DNA of 64,000 nucleotides from Pseudomonas helmanticensis (GTDB taxonomy: Bacteria; Pseudomonadota; Gammaproteobacteria; Pseudomonadales; Pseudomonadaceae): NCBI RefSeq assembly GCF_900182985.1, contig NZ_FXUY01000001.1:2170001-2234000 (forward strand), in the 5' to 3' direction. Each line of letters begins with the position of its first letter. Within the stretch, counting starts at the first letter, position 1. A program made the position numbers and the translations under genes. Below, piece after piece: positions 1-9,273 of this stretch. The notes beneath the pieces were generated by a model. It saw only the letters and a list, made by a program, of their open reading frames with translations, searched no databases and was not told where the DNA came from.

Positions 1-1
1 T

Positions 2-1132
2 TGTCTGATTCCTGTTGTTGCCTACGCCGCCTGGCAGATCATGCCGCCGGGCCGGGACAAATTCACCACCGTGCAAGTCAGTCGCGGCGACATCGAAAGC
101 AGCGTGACCGCGCTGGGCACCCTGCAACCACGGCGTTACGTGGATGTCGGCGCGCAGGCGTCGGGGCAGATCCAGAAGATCCATGTGGAAGTCGGCGACG
201 TGGTCAAGGAAGGCCAACTGTTGGTGGAAATCGATCCGTCGACGCAGAAAGCCAAGCTCGACGCCGGGCAGTTTTCCATCGAGAACCTCAAGGCCCAGCT
301 GCAAGAGCAACGCGCGCAGCACGAGCTGGCGCAGCAGAAATATCAACGCCAGCAGAACCTGGCAGCCGGCGGCGCGACCCGCGAAGAAGACGTGCAGACC
401 GCCCGCGCCGAACTGAAAGCCACCCAGGCGCGCATCGACATGTTCCAGGCGCAGATCCGCCAGGCCCAGGCCAGCCTGCGCAGCGATCAGGCCGAACTCG
501 GTTACACCCGAATCTACGCGCCGATGTCCGGCACCGTGGTCAACATCGACGCCCGTGAAGGCCAGACCCTCAACGCCCAGCAGCAGACCCCGCTGATCCT
601 GCGCATCGCCAAACTGTCGCCCATGACCGTCTGGGCGGAAGTGTCCGAAGCCGACATCGGCCACGTCAAACCCGGCATGAACGCCTACTTCACCACCCTC
701 AGCGGCGGCAGTCGGCGCTGGGCCAGCACCGTGCGGCAGATCCTTCCGGTGCCACCGAAACCGCTGGACCAGACCAGCCAGGGCGGTGGCAGCCCGAACA
801 GTACGAGCAAGAGCGGCAGCGGCCGCGTGGTCCTCTACACAGTCCTGCTCGACGTCGAAAACAGCGACAACGCGCTGATGGCCGAAATGACCACCCAGGT
901 ATTTTTTGTCGCTGGCAACGCCAAGGACGTACTCACCGCACCGGTCGCCGCACTGCACAACGAAGGTCAGGTGGCCGGTAACCAAACCGCGCGGGTCGTG
1001 GCGAAGAACGGCGACATCGAGCATCGTCAGGTGCGCACCGGTCTCAGCGACCGCTTGCAGGTGCAGATTCTCGACGGCTTGAAGGAAGGCGATCACCTGT
1101 TGATCGGTCCGGCAGAGGGAAGCGGAGGCTAA
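2..1132 (+). CDS. pvdR: PvdR, periplasmic adaptor of the PvdRT-OpmQ pump (5' truncated)
   Basis: This is a MacA/HlyD-type membrane fusion protein that bridges the inner-membrane PvdT and outer-membrane OpmQ for pyoverdine secretion and recycling. The reading frame is already open at the window edge. The residues before the first internal Met (VVAYAAWQIM) look like the end of the N-terminal membrane anchor, so only a short N-terminus is missing and the Met at 41 is not the true start. Visible parts are a lipoyl-like half (ASGQIQKIHVEVGDVV), a long Gln/Ala/Glu-rich coiled-coil hairpin, the second lipoyl half (APMSGTVVNIDAREGQTLNA) and beta-barrel/proximal regions. The stop codon abuts the start of pvdT, so the two are cotranslated. 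The pvdR assignment rather than generic macA comes from this three-gene order next to pvdP. Confidence is high. Confidence 0.93.
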   Translation, partial: CLIPVVAYAAWQIMPPGRDKFTTVQVSRGDIESSVTALGTLQPRRYVDVGAQASGQIQKIHVEVGDVVKEGQLLVEIDPSTQKAKLDAGQFSIENLKAQLQEQRAQHELAQQKYQRQQNLAAGGATREEDVQTARAELKATQARIDMFQAQIRQAQASLRSDQAELGYTRIYAPMSGTVVNIDAREGQTLNAQQQTPLILRIAKLSPMTVWAEVSEADIGHVKPGMNAYFTTLSGGSRRWASTVRQILPVPPKPLDQTSQGGGSPNSTSKSGSGRVVLYTVLLDVENSDNALMAEMTTQVFFVAGNAKDVLTAPVAALHNEGQVAGNQTARVVAKNGDIEHRQVRTGLSDRLQVQILDGLKEGDHLLIGPAEGSGG

Positions 1133-3106
1133 ATGCAAACGCCGCTGATCGACCTCAAAGACATCCGCAAATCCTACGGCGGACAGGACACCCCCAAAGT
1201 TGACGTGTTGCGCGGCATCGACCTGTCGATCCACGCCGGGGAATTCGTCGCAATCGTCGGCGCCTCCGGTTCCGGCAAGTCGACGCTGATGAACATCCTC
1301 GGCTGCCTCGACCGACCGACCTCGGGCGAATACCTGTTTGCCGGCGAAAACGTTGCGCACCTGAGCAGCGACGAACTGGCCTGGCTGCGCCGCGAAGCCT
1401 TTGGCTTTGTTTTCCAGGGCTATCACCTGATTCCGTCCAGCTCGGCCCAGGAAAACGTCGAGATGCCGGCGATCTATGCCGGCACTCCGGCGGCGGCGCG
1501 TCATGCTCAAGCGGCCGCGCTGTTGCAACGCCTCGGTCTGGGCGAGCGCACCGGCAACCGACCGCACCAGTTGTCCGGCGGTCAGCAGCAGCGGGTGTCG
1601 ATCGCCCGGGCGCTGATGAACGGCGGGCACATTATTCTGGCCGACGAACCGACCGGCGCCCTCGACAGCCACAGCGGCAAAGAGGTCATGACCCTGCTCG
1701 ATGAGCTGGCGAGCCAGGGCCACGTGGTCATTCTCATCACCCACGACCGCGAAGTCGCCGCCCGCGCCAAGCGCATCATCGAAATTCGCGACGGGCTGAT
1801 CATCAGCGACAGCGCCCGCGACAATCCCGACGCGCAGACCTCGGCCAACCCCGGCGCCTTGCAGGCGGTCGATCTGCGCAAACGCCTCAGCGAAGGCGCC
1901 GAAGCCACGGGCGCCTGGAAAGGCGAACTGGTCGACGCCGTGCAAGCCGCGTGGCGGGTGATGTGGATCAACCGTTTCCGTACCGCGCTGACGTTGCTCG
2001 GCATCGTCATCGGCGTGGCGTCGGTGGTGGTGATGCTCGCCGTCGGCGAAGGCAGCAAACGCCAGGTCATGGCGCAGATGGGCGCATTCGGTTCGAACCT
2101 GCTCTACCTCAGCGGCGCTTCGCCCAACCCGCGCACGCCACTCGGGGTGATCACCCTTGATGACGTCGCCGCGCTGAAGACCCTGCCGCAAGTCAAACGG
2201 ATCATGCCGGTGGCCGGTGCCGAGGTGGCGGTGCGTTTTGGCAACGTCGACCAGAGCGCCTACGTCGGCGGCAACGACACCAATTTCCCGAGCATCTTCA
2301 ACTGGCCGGTGATTCAGGGCAGCTACTTTACCGACGCCGACGAGCGCAACGCCGCCGCAGTGGCGGTGATCGGCACGAAGATTCGCGACAAGTTGCTCAA
2401 AGGCGTCAGCAACCCGATCGGCCAATACATCCTGATCGAGAACGTGCCGTTCCAGGTGGTCGGCGTGCTCGCCGAAAAAGGCTCCAGTTCCGGCGATCAG
2501 GACAGCGACAACCGTATCGCCGTGCCCTACTCCGCCGCCGCCATTCGCCTGCTCGGCGGGCACAATCCGGAATATGTGGTGATCGCCGCCAGCGACGCGC
2601 GCAAGGTCAAAGAGGCTGAACTGGCCATCGACGAACTGATGCGCCGCCTGCACAACGGCAAACACGATTACGAGCTGACCAACAACGCCGCGATGATCCA
2701 GGCCGAAGCGCGCACGCAAAACACTCTGTCGCTGATGCTCGGCTCGATTGCCGCCATCTCGCTGCTGGTCGGCGGCATCGGCGTGATGAACATCATGCTG
2801 ATGACCGTACGCGAACGCACCCGCGAGATTGGTATTCGCATGGCCACCGGCGCGCGGCAACGCGACATCCTGCGCCAGTTCCTCACCGAAGCGGTGATGC
2901 TGTCGGTGGTCGGCGGGCTGGCCGGTATCGCTTTGGCGCTGCTGGTCGGCGGTGTGCTGATTCTCAGCGAAGTCGCCGTCGCTTTCTCCCTGATGGCTGT
3001 GCTCGGCGCTTTCGGCTGTGCATTGGTCACCGGTGTTGTTTTCGGCTTCATGCCCGCTCGCAAAGCTGCCCGGCTCGACCCGGTCACGGCCCTTACCAGT
3101 GAATGA
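1133..3106 (+). CDS. pvdT: PvdT, MacB-type ABC transporter (ATPase-permease fusion)
   Basis: Inner-membrane component of PvdRT-OpmQ. The N-terminal ABC ATPase (about residues 1-230) carries Walker [10 protein letters not shown] (43-51), signature LSGGQQQR (from 147) and Walker [14 protein letters not shown] linker leads into a MacB/FtsX-type permease with a first membrane helix near residue 285 ([19 protein letters not shown]), a large periplasmic domain and three C-terminal helices. It ends with the typical MacB tail ([20 protein letters not shown]). The length of 657 aa is normal for MacB proteins. The gene begins immediately after the pvdR stop and is followed 7 bp later by opmQ, so the three form one operon. 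Known role of the family: export of newly made pyoverdine and recycling of pyoverdine from the periplasm. No defect is visible. Confidence 0.94.
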   Translation: MQTPLIDLKDIRKSYGGQDTPKVDVLRGIDLSIHAGEFVAIVGASGSGKSTLMNILGCLDRPTSGEYLFAGENVAHLSSDELAWLRREAFGFVFQGYHLIPSSSAQENVEMPAIYAGTPAAARHAQAAALLQRLGLGERTGNRPHQLSGGQQQRVSIARALMNGGHIILADEPTGALDSHSGKEVMTLLDELASQGHVVILITHDREVAARAKRIIEIRDGLIISDSARDNPDAQTSANPGALQAVDLRKRLSEGAEATGAWKGELVDAVQAAWRVMWINRFRTALTLLGIVIGVASVVVMLAVGEGSKRQVMAQMGAFGSNLLYLSGASPNPRTPLGVITLDDVAALKTLPQVKRIMPVAGAEVAVRFGNVDQSAYVGGNDTNFPSIFNWPVIQGSYFTDADERNAAAVAVIGTKIRDKLLKGVSNPIGQYILIENVPFQVVGVLAEKGSSSGDQDSDNRIAVPYSAAAIRLLGGHNPEYVVIAASDARKVKEAELAIDELMRRLHNGKHDYELTNNAAMIQAEARTQNTLSLMLGSIAAISLLVGGIGVMNIMLMTVRERTREIGIRMATGARQRDILRQFLTEAVMLSVVGGLAGIALALLVGGVLILSEVAVAFSLMAVLGAFGCALVTGVVFGFMPARKAARLDPVTALTSE

Positions 3107-3113
3107 TCGATCT

Positions 3114-4508
3114 ATGAAACCGCGTCTCAGCTTCTTGACCGTGTGCCTGCTTCTCAGCGCTTGCGGCAGCCCCGCCCAGCGCCCGGAGAGCGGCCTGCAG
3201 CCTCCCGCCAGCTGGCAAACTGCGCACAGCGACAATGCCAGCCGCAACGACGTGCGCTGGTGGACGCAGTTCGCCAGCCCAGAGCTCGATAGCTTGATCG
3301 AACAGGCTCGCGCCGGCAGTTTTGACCTCGCGGCGGCCGTCGCGCGGGTTCGCCAGGCGCAGGCTACGACAGTGATTGCCGGCGGCTCGCTGCTGCCGGA
3401 GGTCAAGGCCGGAATGAACGCCAACCGCCAGAAGTTAATGCGCGGCAGCGGCTATAGCCAACTGGACGCGGACAGCAGCAACAAGGCGGTGGATTACTTC
3501 GATGCCAACCTCAATGCCAGTTACGAAATCGACTTCTGGGGCGGCCAGCGCGCCAGCCGCGACAGCGCACAATCGAGTTTGCGTGCCAGCCAATTCGATC
3601 AGGCCACGGTGGAGCTGACGCTGCTCAGCAGTGTCGCCAACAGCTACGCGCAAACGCTGTCGCTGAATGAGCAAAGCCGAATCGCCGAACTCAATCTGAC
3701 CAACGCACTGAGCGTTTTGAAATTGGTGCAGACGCGCTTTGATTCCGGTTCCGCCACCGCGCTGGAACTGGCGCAACAGAAGAGTCTGGTGGCGGCGCAG
3801 CAACGCCAATTACCGCTGGTTCAGCAACAGGCGCGGGACGCCAGAATCAGCCTCGCCGCCCTCCTCGGCCGCCCCGTGCAGGAACTGCCGGTCAGCGAGG
3901 AAAACTTTGCCCGACTGCAATGGCCGGTGATCGGTGCCGGGGTGCCCAGCGAGTTGCTCAACCGCCGCCCGGACATCGCTCGCGCCGAAGCGCAACTGGC
4001 CGCCGCCCGCGCCGACGTCACCGTGGCCCGGGCAAAGATGCTGCCCAGCGTCACCCTCAGCGCCGAACTGGGTTCCGGCTCCGACCGTTTCAGCGACATG
4101 CTGCGCAGCCCTTTCTATAACCTCACGGCCGGGCTGGTAGCGCCGATCTTCAACAACGGTCGCCTGAGCGCCGAACGCGACAAGGCCAGCGCGCGTCAGG
4201 AGGAACTGCTGCAAGATTATCGGGGCGCGATCATCAACGGCTTCGCCGACGTCGAAAAAGCCCTCAGCAGCATTCGCGGTCTCGACGAACAACGCCAGTG
4301 GCAGACCGAAGAACTCAATCAGGCGCAGACCGCTTTCAACATCGCCCAGAGCCGCTATCAGGCCGGCGCCGAAGATTTGCTGACCGTGCTGGAGACCCAG
4401 CGCACGCTGTATGCCGCGCAGGACCTCAACGTGCAACTGCGGCTGTCGCGCCTGCAGGCGAGCATTGCCTTGTATAAAGCTTTGGGCGGCGGCTGGCAAA
4501 CCCTCTAA
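3114..4508 (+). CDS. opmQ: OpmQ, outer-membrane efflux lipoprotein (TolC/OprM family)
   Basis: Outer-membrane channel of the PvdRT-OpmQ system, 464 aa. I chose the ATG seven bases after the pvdT stop because it gives a clean lipoprotein signal peptide, MKPRLSFLTVCLLLSACGS, with lipobox LSAC. A longer in-frame start would lie inside pvdT. Two outer-membrane efflux repeats follow, each with alternating coiled-coil segments: RVRQAQATT...GGSLLPEVKAGMN in the first half, and LNRRPDIARAEAQLAAARADV, the NodT-family hallmark, in the second. The end (LYKALGGGW) is typical of the family. The gene order pvdR-pvdT-opmQ supports the specific name. Convergent pvdP follows after a long palindromic repeat that probably ends both transcripts. 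Confidence 0.93.
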   Translation: MKPRLSFLTVCLLLSACGSPAQRPESGLQPPASWQTAHSDNASRNDVRWWTQFASPELDSLIEQARAGSFDLAAAVARVRQAQATTVIAGGSLLPEVKAGMNANRQKLMRGSGYSQLDADSSNKAVDYFDANLNASYEIDFWGGQRASRDSAQSSLRASQFDQATVELTLLSSVANSYAQTLSLNEQSRIAELNLTNALSVLKLVQTRFDSGSATALELAQQKSLVAAQQRQLPLVQQQARDARISLAALLGRPVQELPVSEENFARLQWPVIGAGVPSELLNRRPDIARAEAQLAAARADVTVARAKMLPSVTLSAELGSGSDRFSDMLRSPFYNLTAGLVAPIFNNGRLSAERDKASARQEELLQDYRGAIINGFADVEKALSSIRGLDEQRQWQTEELNQAQTAFNIAQSRYQAGAEDLLTVLETQRTLYAAQDLNVQLRLSRLQASIALYKALGGGWQTL

Positions 4509-4581
4509 GCCAAAATCCAGGCACTACAAACCCACAACCACAAACCACAAAACCCCAACCACAAACCCCAACCACAAACCC

Positions 4582-4683
4582 CTGTAGGAGCTGTCGAGTG
4601 CAACGAGGCTGCGATCTTTTGATCTTGGCGGTTAAGTCAAGATCAAAAGATCGCAGCCTCGTTGCACTCGACAGCTCCTACAG
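4582..4683. repeat. Long perfect palindromic intergenic repeat (REP-like)
   Basis: Two 46-bp arms, perfectly complementary, flank a 10-base loop (gcggttaagt). The arms begin CTGTAGGAGCTGTCGAGTGC and contain GCTGCGATCTTTTGATC. It lies between the convergent genes opmQ and pvdP and could act as a bidirectional terminator. It is the same family as the repeats at 15365, 47919, 50503, 59434 and 63539. The bases just before it (about 4530-4581) are a short degenerate tandem of ACCACAAACCCC units. Confidence 0.9.
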
Positions 4684-4708
4684 TTCCTACATTTCATACA
4701 GGGATGTA

Positions 4709-6337
4709 TCAGGTCTCGCGGGTTTTTACCTTGAGGTGGCGCGCATACCATGGCCGTTTCGGCACTCGGCGGAATAATCCGGCGAGGACTTTTTCGTCTT
4801 CGCTGAAGGTGATGCGCAGTGCCAGCTTCATGGTTTCCGGGTCCATTTCCATCGACTTGCCGACCTGCAATCCCGGCACTGTGCTGCAGCCGTGCGTGAC
4901 TGGCCCCAGCCACGGATCATCGACCTCGACCCATCGCCCCGGCGCAAACCAGGCCACGCCGTTGACTTCCTGCCGGCTGACTTCACCCGGATGAAAACGC
5001 TCATGCGCCTTGAACCAGTCTTCGAGGCGGTCATCGATCCAGCCATGGAAATGCCAGAACACCGGGTTCACATGGGAGGAAAACGGGTCGCCGAGAAAGT
5101 CGTTTTCAGCCGCGTACCAACGTGCGGAAAAGTCCGCCGGATCACGCGCGAATGGCACCGGCTGGCCGTTCGACGGATCGCGCGGCACCGACGCCCAGCG
5201 CATGTGCAGCCAGTCGTGCAGACCCAGTTCCATCTCCGAGCCCAACTGGCCGAGGGTCAGTTTCGCCAGATAACGCGGGTCGCGATATTGCGATTCCCAG
5301 ACCTCGAAGTTGCTGTGATAGGTCTCGGCGGTCTTGATGTCGCTGACCCACTGGGTGTAGTCGGCGTCATCGCTGGCCAGCCAGGTGGGCGGCAAGGCGT
5401 AGCCGTCATGATTATCGAAATAACGCGCGAAGCCCTGGCGATCGCGCTCAAGCGCAGGCTGCGGCATCGGGAATTGCGGCCATGACGGCAGCGCCTGCAT
5501 CGAACGCGCCGTCCCGAGCATGTGCCGGTGCATGAAGAAAAAGTCGATGCCCGAGCCATTGCGATCCTTGCGCGGTCCGCGCGCATCACGCTCCTGGTCA
5601 CGCGGGCCGGGCTGCCAGCCGATACCGCGCAGGGCATCACGCTTGTCTTCGGGCAAGGTGTGCCATTTGTCTCGCGAGGCATGCCAGAGCTGGTGGAACA
5701 GACGATGTTCGGGGGAGATCAGCCAGGCCAGCAAGGTCGGATTGAGACCGATGCGTTGCCGCGCTTCGGGGAACAATTGCTTGTGCGCGACAAAGCGGTT
5801 GTTCTGCTCCGGCAGGCCGAGCGGCCGATCAAGGCGCAAAATACGCCCGCTGAGGGTGCCACTGCCGGCATTGCCGAAATCGGCCCAGACTTCATCGAGG
5901 ACCACGGCCAACTCGTACGTCGGCGCACCGTCGGCCGCCTGCGAGTCGATCAGCCGCCAATACAACTCAGAGGGTTTGGCCTGCACCAGGTCGCCGATGA
6001 TCCGGTAACGCGGTTCGGCGTCGCCACGCAGGTTTTGCGCGGTATCCACGTAGCCGCGCAGACCGCGTCCGCGCTGGGCAATATCCAGAAACAGTTCCAG
6101 CCCTTGCAGCGGCAAATCGTCGAGGCCGATTTGTGCCCCTTCAAAGCGAATGCTCCAGACCCCGCGCAAGGCGTTGGCCAATTGTTGCCCGGCAGTGTCC
6201 GCCAGATCGACCGTGGCTTCGCCGGGAGTGATCGTCGGATCCGGTCTGGTCCATTCGCGATGCCCGTAAATAGCGGCCGGCACGGCAGCGCCGGTCAGCG
6301 CCAGGCCTGCCATGAACCATCGTCGAGAAATCTTCAT
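4709..6337 (-). CDS. pvdP: PvdP, periplasmic tyrosinase of pyoverdine chromophore maturation
   Basis: Copper tyrosinase that oxidises the D-Tyr of ferribactin so that the dihydroxyquinoline chromophore can cyclise; known to act in the periplasm. The chosen start gives a twin-arginine signal, KISRRWFMAGLALTGAAV, and has a purine-rich AGGTAGGG about 2 bases upstream; a longer frame adding 13 residues is less likely. Copper-site candidates are HRLFHQLWH and FFMHRHM in the middle and NPVFWHFHGWIDDRLEDW near residue 440. The C-terminal tail after residue about 480 (placeholder/lid region in PvdP) is present. Length is 542 aa. It is divergent from pvdM and carries its own exact PvdS box. No frameshift is seen. 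Confidence 0.93.
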   Translation of the reverse strand: MKISRRWFMAGLALTGAAVPAAIYGHREWTRPDPTITPGEATVDLADTAGQQLANALRGVWSIRFEGAQIGLDDLPLQGLELFLDIAQRGRGLRGYVDTAQNLRGDAEPRYRIIGDLVQAKPSELYWRLIDSQAADGAPTYELAVVLDEVWADFGNAGSGTLSGRILRLDRPLGLPEQNNRFVAHKQLFPEARQRIGLNPTLLAWLISPEHRLFHQLWHASRDKWHTLPEDKRDALRGIGWQPGPRDQERDARGPRKDRNGSGIDFFFMHRHMLGTARSMQALPSWPQFPMPQPALERDRQGFARYFDNHDGYALPPTWLASDDADYTQWVSDIKTAETYHSNFEVWESQYRDPRYLAKLTLGQLGSEMELGLHDWLHMRWASVPRDPSNGQPVPFARDPADFSARWYAAENDFLGDPFSSHVNPVFWHFHGWIDDRLEDWFKAHERFHPGEVSRQEVNGVAWFAPGRWVEVDDPWLGPVTHGCSTVPGLQVGKSMEMDPETMKLALRITFSEDEKVLAGLFRRVPKRPWYARHLKVKTRET

Positions 6338-6382
6338 TGCCCTACCTGTGTCAGCCATGAAGCAGGCTTTATCCAAGCTAGA

Positions 6383-6406
6383 ACGTTTGTTGCACGGGCA
6401 AATTTA
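6383..6406 (-). promoter_or_regulatory. PvdS iron-starvation box upstream of pvdP
   Basis: Read on the minus strand this is TAAAT, 16 bases, then CGT, an exact match to the TAAAT-N16-CGT promoter of the ECF sigma factor PvdS. The CGT end lies 45 bp from the pvdP start. Confidence 0.85.
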
Positions 6407-6419
6407 CGTTGGGGTCTTG

Positions 6420-6464
6420 AAAAGATCGCAGCCTGCCGCAGCGCCTACACGCGGGGATCTTTTC
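6420..6464. repeat. Degenerate REP remnant in the pvdP-pvdM divergent region
   Basis: AAAGATCGCAGCCTGCCGCAG followed by CGCCTAC and a terminal GGATCTTTT resembles the inner part of the GATCGCAG repeat family, but only short terminal arms (AAAGATC/GATCTTT) still pair. It lies between the two PvdS boxes. Confidence 0.5.
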
Positions 6465-6472
6465 GGCGCACC

Positions 6473-6496
6473 TAAATTCCCTGGCCAATCACTCGT
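6473..6496 (+). promoter_or_regulatory. PvdS iron-starvation box upstream of pvdMNO
   Basis: CCTAAATTCCC begins the site; TAAAT is followed by exactly 16 bases and CGT. It lies 55 bp from the pvdM start and should drive pvdM-pvdN-pvdO when iron is scarce. Confidence 0.87.
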
Positions 6497-6551
6497 TCTT
6501 TCCAGATAGCGAAGGCCCCTGTGCCTGTACCTCGACGGCGAACTGACTGAG

Positions 6552-7907
6552 ATGGCAATGACAAAACCACGTTCGAAGAAGGCTCTATTCATCGGCCTGC
6601 CGCTGGCCCTGGCGATCAGCGCCGGTGCAGGCTTTGCGGCCTGGGATTATTGGTACAGGGACAATCCCGGCTACCCGGCGAAGGTGCTCAAACAGGCCGA
6701 TGAGTTGCAGGATCGCCTGCTCTCCTTCGACAGCCACATCACCGTGCCGCTGGACTTCGGCACCGCTGGCAATGAAGTCGACAAGGACGGTAGCGGCCAG
6801 TTCGACCTGGCCAAGGCCAATCGCGGTCGCCTCTCCGGCGCGGCGTTGACGATCTTCGGCTGGCCGGAAATGTGGAACGGCCCGAACGCGCCGCACAAAC
6901 CCACCGACGGTTTTGTCGAGGAAGCGCGCAACCAGCAGGAAGTGCGTTACAAAATCATCTCGGGGATGGTCCGCGACTTCCCCAATCAGGTCGCGATTGC
7001 TTACACCCCCGATGACTTCCGTCGTCTGCATGGCGAAGGCAAGTTCGCCATCTTCATCAGCATGCTCAACGCCTATCCGCTGGGCAACGACCTGAACCTG
7101 CTCGACACCTGGGCTGTGCGCGGCATGCGCATGTTCGGTTTCAGCTACATCGGCAACAACCAGTGGAGCGACTCGTCGCGCCCGCTGCCGTTTTTCAATG
7201 ATTCGCCGGACGCCCTCAACGGTTTGTCCGATGTCGGCAAGCAAGCCGTGCACCGCCTCAACGATCTGGGAGTGATCATCGATGTCTCGCAGATGTCGAC
7301 CAAGGCGCTGGAGCAAGTCGCGCAACTGAGCCGCACACCGATGGTCGCGTCGCACTCGGCGCCACGTGCCTCGGTGGATATCCCGCGCAACCTCAGCGAC
7401 AAGGAAATGCAGCTGATCAAACAAAGCGGCGGCGTGGTGCAAGTGGTCGGTTTCTCCGCCTACCTGCGCCCGCTGACTCAGGCCACGCAGGACAAACTCA
7501 ACGCCCTGCGCGCACGTTTTGACCTGCCGCCGCTGCCGAACCTGGCCATGGCATTGATGCCGGGCGACCCGATCATCGCGGCGTGGCCGGAACAGAAGTT
7601 CGGTCAGTACGCCGGTCAGCTGTACGGCATTCTCGACGAAGAACCGAAAGCCTCGCTCAAGGATCTCGGCGATGCGATCGACTACACCGTGCGCAAGATC
7701 GGTATCGACCACGTCGGTATCGCCTCGGACTTCAACGAAGGCGGCGGCGTCAAGGGCTGGGAGAACGTCGGCGAGATCCGCAACGTCACCGCCGAACTGC
7801 TGCAACGCGGCTACTCCGAAGCCGATATTGCCAAGCTCTGGGGCGGCAACTTCTTGCGGGTCTGGGATCAGGTACAGAAATCCGCCAAACCGGTGGCGAG
7901 CCGATGA
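6552..7907 (+). CDS. pvdM: PvdM, membrane-anchored M19 dipeptidase-like maturation protein
   Basis: Periplasmic protein of the renal-dipeptidase (M19) family, needed in pyoverdine producers for oxidation of the ferribactin chromophore; its chemical role is not settled. An N-terminal basic stretch and hydrophobic helix (ALFIGLPLALAISAGAGFAAW) look like a membrane anchor or signal sequence. Family landmarks are present: FDSHITVPLDF near residue 58, GVIIDVSQMS, VASHSAPRAS and HVGIASDFNEGG. The first motif has His-Ile-Thr where active M19 enzymes have His-x-Asp, so one metal ligand seems replaced. Length 451 aa. A second ATG two codons downstream (6558) is an equally possible start. It heads the pvdM-pvdN-pvdO operon behind an exact PvdS box. 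Confidence 0.92.
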   Translation: MAMTKPRSKKALFIGLPLALAISAGAGFAAWDYWYRDNPGYPAKVLKQADELQDRLLSFDSHITVPLDFGTAGNEVDKDGSGQFDLAKANRGRLSGAALTIFGWPEMWNGPNAPHKPTDGFVEEARNQQEVRYKIISGMVRDFPNQVAIAYTPDDFRRLHGEGKFAIFISMLNAYPLGNDLNLLDTWAVRGMRMFGFSYIGNNQWSDSSRPLPFFNDSPDALNGLSDVGKQAVHRLNDLGVIIDVSQMSTKALEQVAQLSRTPMVASHSAPRASVDIPRNLSDKEMQLIKQSGGVVQVVGFSAYLRPLTQATQDKLNALRARFDLPPLPNLAMALMPGDPIIAAWPEQKFGQYAGQLYGILDEEPKASLKDLGDAIDYTVRKIGIDHVGIASDFNEGGGVKGWENVGEIRNVTAELLQRGYSEADIAKLWGGNFLRVWDQVQKSAKPVASR

Positions 7908-7941
7908 ATTCTTCCCTTCTGATCACAAGTGAACCGCGCCC

Positions 7942-9234
7942 ATGACTGACCGCCGTACCTTCCTCAAACAGGCCGGCATTCTCGCTGCCAGCCTGCCGCT
8001 GGGCGCCGCCGTGCATGCTCAGGCCCAGACCGCGCCGAGCGCAACAGCCGCACAACCGCTGGCGAAGGACAAATGGGCGCAGCTGCGACAGCTGTTCAAT
8101 CAGGACCCGGATTACCTGCATTTTTCCAACTTCCTGATCACTTCGCATCCACGCCCGGTGCAGGCAGCCATCGACCGTCATCGCGCCACGCTCGACCGCA
8201 ATCCCGGGCTGATGATGGATTGGGATCTGGAAGAAACCTGGAAGCATGAAGCCGATGTGCGTGAGTGGGCCGGTCGCTACCTGCAAGCCAAGCCGGCACA
8301 GATCGCCCTGACCGGCAGCACCACCGAGGGTCTTGCGGCCATTTACGGCGGCATCCATGTGCGCCCCGATCAGGAAATCCTCACCACGGTCCACGAGCAC
8401 TATTCGACCGAGTTCACCCTCGATTTCCGGGTGAAGAAGGAAGGCACGCAGGTGCGCAAGATCAGCCTGTTCAAGGACGCCAACAGTGTCTCGGTGGACG
8501 AAGTGCTCAACTCTATTCGCCAGGCCATTCGTCCCAACACCCGCGTGCTGGGCATGACCTGGGTGCAGTCGGGCAGCGGCGTCAAACTGCCGATCGGCGA
8601 GATCGGCAAACTGGTCGAAGAGATCAACCGCCAGCGTGACGACAAGGAGCGCATTCTCTATGTGGTCGATGGCGTGCATGGTTTCGGCGTCGAAGACCTG
8701 AGCTTCCCGGACATGCACTGCGACTTCTTTATCGCCGGCACCCACAAGTGGATGTTCGGCCCGCGTGGCACCGGGATTATTTGCGCCCGCTCCGAGCAAC
8801 TCAAGGACGTTACGCCGAGCACGCCGACGTTCTCCCAGGACACCGATTTCGCCACGAGCATGTCGCCTGGCGGCTACCACGCCTTCGAACATCGCTGGGC
8901 CTTGAGTGAAGCGTTCAAGTTGCACCTGCAACTGGGCAAGGCCGAGGTGCAGGCGCGTATTCACCAGCTCAACAGCTACCTCAAGCAACGCTTGCAGGAG
9001 CACCCGCAGATCGAGTTGGTCACCCCGTTGAGCCCGGCACTGTCGGCCGGTTTCACCTTCTTCCGGGTCAAGGATCGCGACTGCGACAAGATTGCTGCCT
9101 ACCTGATGAAGAACCGTGTGGTGGTCGACGCTGTTGAACGCGACGTCGGGCCGGTGGTACGCACCGCGCCGGGGCTGCTCAACAGCGAGGCCGAAATTGA
9201 CCGGTTCATGGCGCTGCTTGTTACGCAGCTGTGA
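7942..9234 (+). CDS. pvdN: PvdN, Tat-exported PLP enzyme of the pyoverdine side chain
   Basis: Class V aminotransferase/cysteine desulfurase-fold enzyme. In fluorescent pseudomonads PvdN acts in the periplasm on the chromophore-linked glutamate and gives the succinamide side-chain form. The N-terminus is a twin-arginine signal (MTDRRTFLKQAGILAASLPLGA) ending near AVHA. PLP-binding signs are GSTTEGLAAIYGG, VVDGVHGFGVEDL and the Schiff-base lysine K269 in GTHKWMFGPRGTG. Length 430 aa is normal. It follows pvdM by 34 bp and precedes pvdO by 39 bp, so it probably shares their transcript. No strong Shine-Dalgarno is visible before the ATG. Confidence 0.94.
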   Translation: MTDRRTFLKQAGILAASLPLGAAVHAQAQTAPSATAAQPLAKDKWAQLRQLFNQDPDYLHFSNFLITSHPRPVQAAIDRHRATLDRNPGLMMDWDLEETWKHEADVREWAGRYLQAKPAQIALTGSTTEGLAAIYGGIHVRPDQEILTTVHEHYSTEFTLDFRVKKEGTQVRKISLFKDANSVSVDEVLNSIRQAIRPNTRVLGMTWVQSGSGVKLPIGEIGKLVEEINRQRDDKERILYVVDGVHGFGVEDLSFPDMHCDFFIAGTHKWMFGPRGTGIICARSEQLKDVTPSTPTFSQDTDFATSMSPGGYHAFEHRWALSEAFKLHLQLGKAEVQARIHQLNSYLKQRLQEHPQIELVTPLSPALSAGFTFFRVKDRDCDKIAAYLMKNRVVVDAVERDVGPVVRTAPGLLNSEAEIDRFMALLVTQL

Positions 9235-9273
9235 CCTTCACGACTTTTGTTTTCCCTTTGATCGAGATAACTC

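Noticed and set aside
1582..2070. Minus-strand open frame inside pvdT
   Set aside because: It overlaps conserved ATPase codons, is Ser/Arg-rich without motifs, and has no separate promoter.
3018..3113. Longer N-terminus for OpmQ
   Set aside because: It would overlap pvdT and place the lipoprotein signal peptide 32 residues inside the protein.
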